A program made the translations under genes and the position numbers. Positions 58,140-64,000 of a stretch of 64,000 nt of DNA are shown here, one piece after another. The notes below the pieces were generated by a model, which was given only the letters and a program-made list of their open reading frames with translations, was not told where the DNA came from and did no database searches. Positions within the stretch are counted from its first letter, which is position 1; each line of letters opens with the position of its first letter. Source of the stretch: Poronia punctata (lineage: Eukaryota; Ascomycota; Sordariomycetes; Xylariales; Xylariaceae); the NCBI GenBank assembly GCA_022579005.1, contig MU401540.1, positions 62,001 to 126,000 of the forward strand. Direction: 5' to 3'.

Positions 58140-59538
58140 TCAGTTGGCCCCTTTTCCTCCACGGTTGAAGAACCGATCTTCCATAGGTTTGGCGGGGATG
58201 CCAGCAAGTGCCTCGTCAACCAGCATACTAACGTCTTGTGCACAACCAAAGGACAGACTCCATCCAGCACCTCCGTGGCCGTACGAATGAACGATTTTGC
58301 TACCTGTCCGGCGAAGCTCACGCTCCACCCTAACATTCCTTCCACGGAAGGGTCGCAAGCCTTGGGCTAGGGGGTAGTCTGGGTCAAGGCGTGCGTTCTT
58401 TAGCCCGGGCAAGAACTTTTCGCATCGCTCCCGCATCCGTTTAATGATGGGGCTGTCCAGCGTAAGGTCCAAAGTCCATTCACGGGGCTCCGTAATGCCG
58501 CCGATGAGCAGAATGTTGTCATTACGCGGTACCAAAAAGACGATTTCATTGGAGGAATGGGCGGCGTCGGCAGTGATGGTAAGTGCGGCATTGACCTTGG
58601 GAAAGTCAACGCCATCGTTGATGACTCGGATGAGACCGCCTCGAATAGGGTACACCGTCTCGTCGCCAGCAAGTGTAAAGCTTTGCAGCCCAGTGCAGTT
58701 GACAATCACATCTGCTCCGAATCTCTCTAGCAGGGAATCCTCAATGTCGACAAGGTCCTTGTCGATGGTCTCGGTAACAAGGTTCGCACCCTTCTTCTCG
58801 ACAAGGTCCGTCAACCACACCATGGCCTTGTCAGTGTCGATGATCGGAGCCATCAATTCATAGGCATCCACGGCGCCGTAGGCTGGGTCGACGCCACGCT
58901 CATCAATGATGTCAGCTCCTTTGTAAAAACCTCTAACACCGCTCGCCATGATTTCAGCCATCTTGGAATACTGCCGCGGGTCCTTTTCCACGATCTCGGG
59001 GAAGAAAAAATCGGACGGCAAAATGCGCACGCCCGATTCTTGGCTTAGCTCCGGGATCGAAGCGATGCCATCCCAGATATGATAAGCCGTCATGCACCAT
59101 CTCTTGGAGTGGGCCAGGGAGATGGCATCGGTATGCTGGCCACAAACCGCTGGCGGGTATTCCCAGAGCGCACCAGCGATCTGGGAAGTGAGGCGATCTT
59201 GCTCACTGACCCATGCTTTGCTGACAATGGTGACACGATAGCCACGGTCGAGGAGGACCCAAGCTCTTGAAGCGAAGCCACCCGTTAGCACGTGCATCTT
59301 CATACACATTATTCGATGTCACATCAGGGGTACAACCATAAGCGGGCAGTACAATACCCCAGATCCGTTGTGTGTGCGTGTGTATCATGGATAGATGTCG
59401 GGGTTTGGGTAGGAGTTGTACTTACGAAACAAGGCCGGTAACACCGCCTCCTATAACGAGGATATGAGGCGACTTGTTTGTCGGCTCCCGAAGGGGGTGG
59501 CCCAGAGGGGTGATATCTCTACCTAAAGTAAGAGGCAT
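58140..59538 (-). CDS. D-amino-acid oxidase
   Basis: Exons 59538-59426 and 59265-58140, joined TC|A over a 160-nt intron, give 412 residues. The FAD-binding beta-alpha-beta motif is assembled across the junction: ILVIGGGVTGLVSAWVLLDRGY. Further support: LTSQIAGALWEYPP, a central domain with VIVNCTGLQSFTLAGDETV and YPIRGGLIRV, and the family signature HSYGHGGAGWSLSFGCAQDV at about 364-383. The enzyme oxidises neutral D-amino acids to 2-oxo acids with release of ammonia and hydrogen peroxide. Family members are usually peroxisomal through a C-terminal SKL-type signal; here the chain ends GGKGAN, so targeting differs or a terminal exon has been missed. D-aspartate oxidase is the main alternative. 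Confidence 0.92.
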
Positions 59539-62227
59539 GATGTTTATCTTGCCAAGGATGGGCAAGTAGGGAAAGAAGTTGAGTTGTGATATCTTCCTAG
59601 AAAGGCTTCGCTTAAAAGTTGTCGGGTAAAGAATGGTCGGTCTGGTTGTACCACAGTCTGGCAGGTTTTAGTCTACGAAAAAGGTTTGAAAAGGTGGATT
59701 GGAGGGACAGTTATATATCTGAGGAAAGGGGGCAAGGCTTCCACGTTGGCCTGTTGTCCGAACAATGCATCGCCATGCGTCTGGAATGTATCTCATCTAT
59801 CATGACCAACATTGGACACGGACGAATGGTAGGATCAAGCCTAGTCTGGCTTATTTATCTCCCCTTATTTCTCTCGTTTCTCTTTATTGCCCTTTATTCC
59901 CCCCCATTTACCTCGTTGTGGCAGTTGTCCAGGGTCTGGAAGCACAATATTGTCCAAACTTTACTTTCCGGGAAACCCCGTGATCAGAGACCTGTCAGTG
60001 GAAGGTGCACAGGTCGCCACTTATTCTCGGTGCGTTCTCCCTACGTTCTTTCCATGCTGCGGAAAGCAGCATCTGTTACGGGAACTGCCATCTTACTAGA
60101 TGATGGTTCTGTACGTAATTCACCTCTACTCAGCAATCCGCGCGGCCCTTCCGAGGCCCATACAACGGCATACTACCTAACCTAGTTACTATACTAAGCC
60201 CTGGTAAGCAGTGAATGGACCAGTTGCTTACAATGGAGCCCTACTGACCTCATATCCTAGGCAACAAATGAAAGGGCCACAGGACTGCGTCATATTATCA
60301 TACATATAGTATTACCTACCGAACTGGTCAAGAATCGAGGACTCAGGAGACTGCTTGCCCTACGAGGCCCACGACGCCTTGTGACATGAGTCATGGGTCT
60401 ACAGGCCTGTTCTTACCGACGGTTATTCCCCTTGTAAGGATTCTCGGATGTTGGGGCTGCTTGTTTCTGAGGCTCATGTCTGTACTGGCTGAGCGGGCGA
60501 CCGAGGTGGACCGTGGTATAACCAGTGTACCTATGGCAGTGCCAGGCTACGTCGAACTAACAAGGCGGCTGATTCGTTCTGGAAAGGGTGTGAACCAAAC
60601 AGGCTTCAGACGGTCGTCAATGATCAGAGTACTCACTTGGTGGTGAGCCAATGACTGCGGTCCCGACGCCTTGGAACCCTTGCACCGGCTGAATCGGTCT
60701 TGTCCAACCATGGCAGGCGCGCTACAGCTGAGGGGATGGGGATTTGCATGTCGTGTTTCCCCCTGTCTGTTGCAAGCACCCTTTGTTTGAGATGGACTCG
60801 CTACATGATTTACATGCCCATGTTCTTGCACCCCCCGGTCTCGCCGTGTTCCCCGTGTTCCCGTGTCCCCGTGTCTCCACGCCCTACGCCCGCAGCCGCA
60901 TCGAACAAGGAGAAGTTCCTCGCTTCTATCCCTGCCACTTCCGCATAGCGTCCCACGTTTACCTGGAAGAGTCGGGCGCAGCTTGCCGTACCTATTCAAT
61001 TATGTAGTGGCTAGACGACGGGCCGGGTCCCGCAGCCCCCCCGGGACTCACTGGAAGATTATAGATTTCAACCTTGTCAGCTAACCTTTTTCTCATACCT
61101 TGGCAGATCGATCCTCGAGCCCGCCCTTTGGCTTATTTGCAGTGCTGCATCTTAAATGCATCTTTCTTGCATGTTTCTCGGCCAGGCTGTAAGGTATGTT
61201 CGTTTTCATTCCGTAATTCTTCTTCTTTTTTTCTTTTTTTCTTTTTTTTTTGCTTCCGAACATCGATCCGTCCCTGGCGAAAAGGTAACAACAAAGTAGG
61301 TAGATAGACACCCCACTGATGGATATAAGAAAAGACACATGCAGCAAGGCTTTCAACTCCCGATTCTCGCCAGGATGAAGCAATGCAATCTTGCCAGTTT
61401 CTTGATATCAAACAAAGTTCTGGGTCGAATGGATCAATCAAGCTGTAAAATTTTGTTGCATCATTGTTCTTTTCACTCTACCCATGTCTCATTTGGCAGA
61501 TCTCTGCTGTGCATTTCTTTCCTCTCCATCTCCCCCCACCTCTCTTCATCTATAGGTCTGTAACCTCAGATCTGGGGAATCGTTCGGTTTCAAACATTGA
61601 TTGATTGATGAGGATGCCGTGATACGTCAAAAACACTCAAAGCCTAACTGAGCCAATTATATGCCTATCGTCTCGGGCCGCCGCAAGGAACATTCTCGGA
61701 TGATGGTTAAGTAGGTAACTAACTTGCTTTTAACATAGCTACTAATACGTACCCGAACAAGTAGGCGCATCTGACCCGGCCTTATGAGCCAGAGTACTCT
61801 AATGGATGAGATACGAAGAAGGGAGAGGGGCTACTATACTCTTTCGACTCTCACCTACCCCGCAACTCATACCAAATCAACTTTCTTACAAAGTACTTTT
61901 TTTCTCGAATATTGGACTGTCTTACTCTTTTTCTCCCTACACTTCTATTTTGAACGTGTGACGTGTCTTACCTGCTGTGCAACCTTAGCTATCCTACACT
62001 ACGAGTACTACTCCAAAAGAGAAAAAAAAAGGACAAAAAGACGTTTTTAATCTATCTTTCTATCTCGCCTTGGAACTGATCTATGTAATCTACCCAGGTA
62101 CCTACGTTACACGGATAGGGACAGACCCGGCTAGGTGCCAGGCTACACAATAGATAAATATTGTCAGGTTGGACAATTCCGATATAGGTAACCTGAGGCG
62201 ACGAACGAAACGGGACGGATCGATCTT

Positions 62228-62272
62228 GGCCTGGCCTGGCCTGGCCTGGCCTGTCCATGTGTTGTTGTTGTT
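62228..62272. repeat. (GGCCT)n and (GTT)n microsatellites
   Basis: Five tandem GGCCT units at 62228-62253 followed closely by about four GTT units at 62261-62272. Confidence 0.85.
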
Positions 62273-62441
62273 GAACGGGAAGAGAATTGAAAAGGAAAGA
62301 ATCAAAACCTATTGTTCGTCGGCGGGCTATCTTTCCTCCCCTCTCTTGGTTTACTACGAGTAGGATATCTGTTAGTTACCTAGGTTAGGACTTAGGTAAG
62401 TAAGGAATTGCAGTAATATGGATGTATGGATCGACGAATAA

Positions 62442-62477
62442 ATATATATGTGTGTGTGTGAGAGAGAGAGAGAGAGG
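62442..62477. repeat. (TA)n-(TG)n-(AG)n compound microsatellite
   Basis: ATATATATG, then GTGTGTGTG, then AGAGAGAGAGAGAGAG without interruption. Confidence 0.85.
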
Positions 62478-62872
62478 TCTATGCATATGTACGTTATGTA
62501 TGTACGTGGACTGTTTACTACCTACCTAACCTATGCTCACATGGAAAAAACATCTGTCGATCATTGACCGTGATGTTTTCTTTTTTCCAATCGCTCTCTA
62601 ACCTAGGTAGGTATTCTCTTTTCTTAACTATGGGTGATGATGATGAATATTTATTTATCATCTGTCTGTCTAACTTAACCTGGGGATACCTAGATCTGTT
62701 TTTGATACAGTGAATATTTTATTTTCTTTTCTTTAGGCAAGATTCTTGTATGTTAGGTACCTGTTCTCTTCTTATTTTCCCTTCCCCTGTCATGGAGTCA
62801 GGTGGTTAAGGTGGTAGCCAAACTCCAACGGCATCTGTACAGAATAGGCAAAATATGAAAAAATAACATTTA

Positions 62873-64000
62873 GGGGGGGGACCTATAGTCTCGCGGATAT
62901 AAGAGCTTTAGTAAAAGGTAAATCAGTGCGCTTAACTTAGTACAAGCTATATTAGTTATATTATAATAAACTATATATTAAAAAGGAAAAATCTATATAA
63001 TTATAATAAGATTAAAGATCTTGCTTTATAGCATACGCTTTTATAGAGCTGTGCTAACTAAAGCACATAACCGTAACTATAAAGGTATCCTATTAAGTAG
63101 GTACCTTTTTATAACACACCCCTTAGCCTTTTTACTAGCTAAAGTAATAAAGTTGTTTTTATACAAATAAAATATAAGTAGCAGCTATAAGGTTTGCACT
63201 TAAACCTTTTATATTAAGTCCTTATTTAAAGTACTTTTTATATAGTGCATAAAAGTTTTAGTACTTTAAACACTTATACTTAAAAGTATTTGCAACTATT
63301 ATTAGCTTTTATCTTATTAAGTGCTAACTTTTAAATCTTTTAATTAAATCTTTTATATATTTTATACTTTTATTTTCTAGTATAGCTATAACTATACCTT
63401 TTGCTTCCTTTTTTTTTTAAGCTTTTAACACTACTTTAATTACTTTAAATAAAGTTATTCTAGCTTTTTGCCGCTTTTATTAATTTTTTTATAGCTAATA
63501 GCATTAGTGCAGCTATTAAAACAATAAAAAAAAAGCTTTTTTAAACCTTTAATATATTTTTTAAGTCTTTTTCTAGCGCTTTTTGCACTTTAATATAATT
63601 ATTTAACTGTTTATTTTCTAGTCTTATTACTATATCTTTCTAGCTATATATAAATTTTTAGTATATTAAATATGCCTTTATATATTTTAAACTTATGCTA
63701 ATTGCCTTAGTATAGTTTAAAAGCAATATTAAAGCTACCTAGTTTAAAGTAAACTTAGGCCTTCTAAATATTTTCTTATTATTTAACCTAATATTTAATA
63801 AGCTACTTTATTTTTTTATTAAAAAACGTTAACAAGCTTGCATTAAACAACTTTTTAAAGATTTTAATATAAATAATCTTGCTATAATTATAAAGCAACA
63901 ATATATATACTATTTTTTTATTTTTAAAGCTTTTATAAGCTTACTTAGTATATAAAAATAATTTTATTTTTATTTAAGCTTTTTTTAACTTTAATAGCTA
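62873..64000. mobile_element. second AT-rich, RIP-like block running off the window
   Basis: After a G8 run (62873-62880) and the sequence ACCTATAGTCTCGCGG the composition changes abruptly to very AT-rich DNA that continues to the window edge. No open frame survives. It retains more C (including CpA) than the interior of the 2.9-kb element, so it looks less completely mutated or of different origin. The minus strand contains long lysine/isoleucine-rich stretches of the kind that mutated transposase genes leave, but no motif can be named. It is called a probable RIP-degraded transposon; the far end is outside the window. Confidence 0.5.

Larger units (their letters stand above)
59539..62872. 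other. 3.3-kb gene-free region
   Basis: No supported gene. Open frames at 59619-60185, 60386-61007 and on the minus strand at 60547-60999 lack domains and overlap one another. The stretch contains CT-rich/T-rich tracts (61217-61250), TACGAGTA words at 62000 and 62355, and the simple repeats listed separately. Confidence 0.45.

Noticed and set aside
57791..58345. 184-residue minus-strand frame at the 3' end of the D-amino-acid oxidase gene
   Set aside because: Overlaps the oxidase coding sequence in another frame and has no family features.
62900..64000. Naming the transposase family in the right-edge AT block
   Set aside because: Lysine-rich stretches are expected from any heavily AT-mutated DNA; no catalytic motif survives.

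Overview
The window reads as nuclear DNA of a filamentous ascomycete (Pezizomycotina, most likely a Sordariomycete). The evidence is short GT-AG introns of about 50-160 nt in most genes, fungal-only families (Zn2Cys6 regulator, HET protein, AA9 cellulose oxygenase with a CBM1 tail, opsin-related protein, Whi2-like BTB protein), gene spacing of 1-3 kb, and AT-saturated blocks of the kind left by repeat-induced point mutation (RIP). The species cannot be named from the sequence. I reconstructed 22 protein-coding genes (one cut by the left edge, one with an unresolved 5' end) and one decayed gene, mostly by joining exons by hand. Splice junctions were chosen so that phase, GT/AG signals and family motifs agree.

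Layout. 0-10 kb: N-terminus of an MCH1-like MFS transporter (-), F-box protein (+), MAPEG-family membrane protein (-), proline-iminopeptidase-like hydrolase (-), Zn2Cys6 transcription factor (-) and, divergent from it, a small DUF1115/Prp3-C-like protein (+). 11-21.8 kb: secreted AA9 lytic polysaccharide monooxygenase with CBM1 (+), DUF2470 membrane protein (+), relic of a FAD-linked (BBE-type) oxidase (-), HET-domain protein (+), Whi2-like BTB protein (+) and a small secreted protein of unknown function (-). 23.8-27 kb: ARMC8/GID5 subunit of the GID/CTLH ubiquitin ligase (+). 27-34.6 kb: a gene-free tract holding a 2.9-kb element with about 190-bp terminal inverted repeats and an almost pure A/T interior. 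34.6-54.8 kb: opsin-related protein lacking the retinal lysine (+), GNAT acetyltransferase (+), RTP1/TANGO6-like assembly factor (+), TDT/SLAC1-family transporter with two micro-exons (-), PP2C phosphatase (+), ER-type J protein (-), AIM19-like small membrane protein (+) and a Siw14-like phosphatase (-). 58.1-59.5 kb: D-amino-acid oxidase (-). From 62.9 kb to the right edge a second AT-rich block begins at a G-run.

The genes look like an ordinary chromosomal arm rather than a biosynthetic or defence cluster: neighbours belong to unrelated pathways and face both ways. The parts least explained by known families are the inverted-repeat element with spared ends and erased interior, the 6-nt and 8-nt exons of the TDT transporter, and an 8-base intergenic word (TACGAGTA/TACTCGTA) that recurs at least 21 times. 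I did not find a convincing new multi-gene system.
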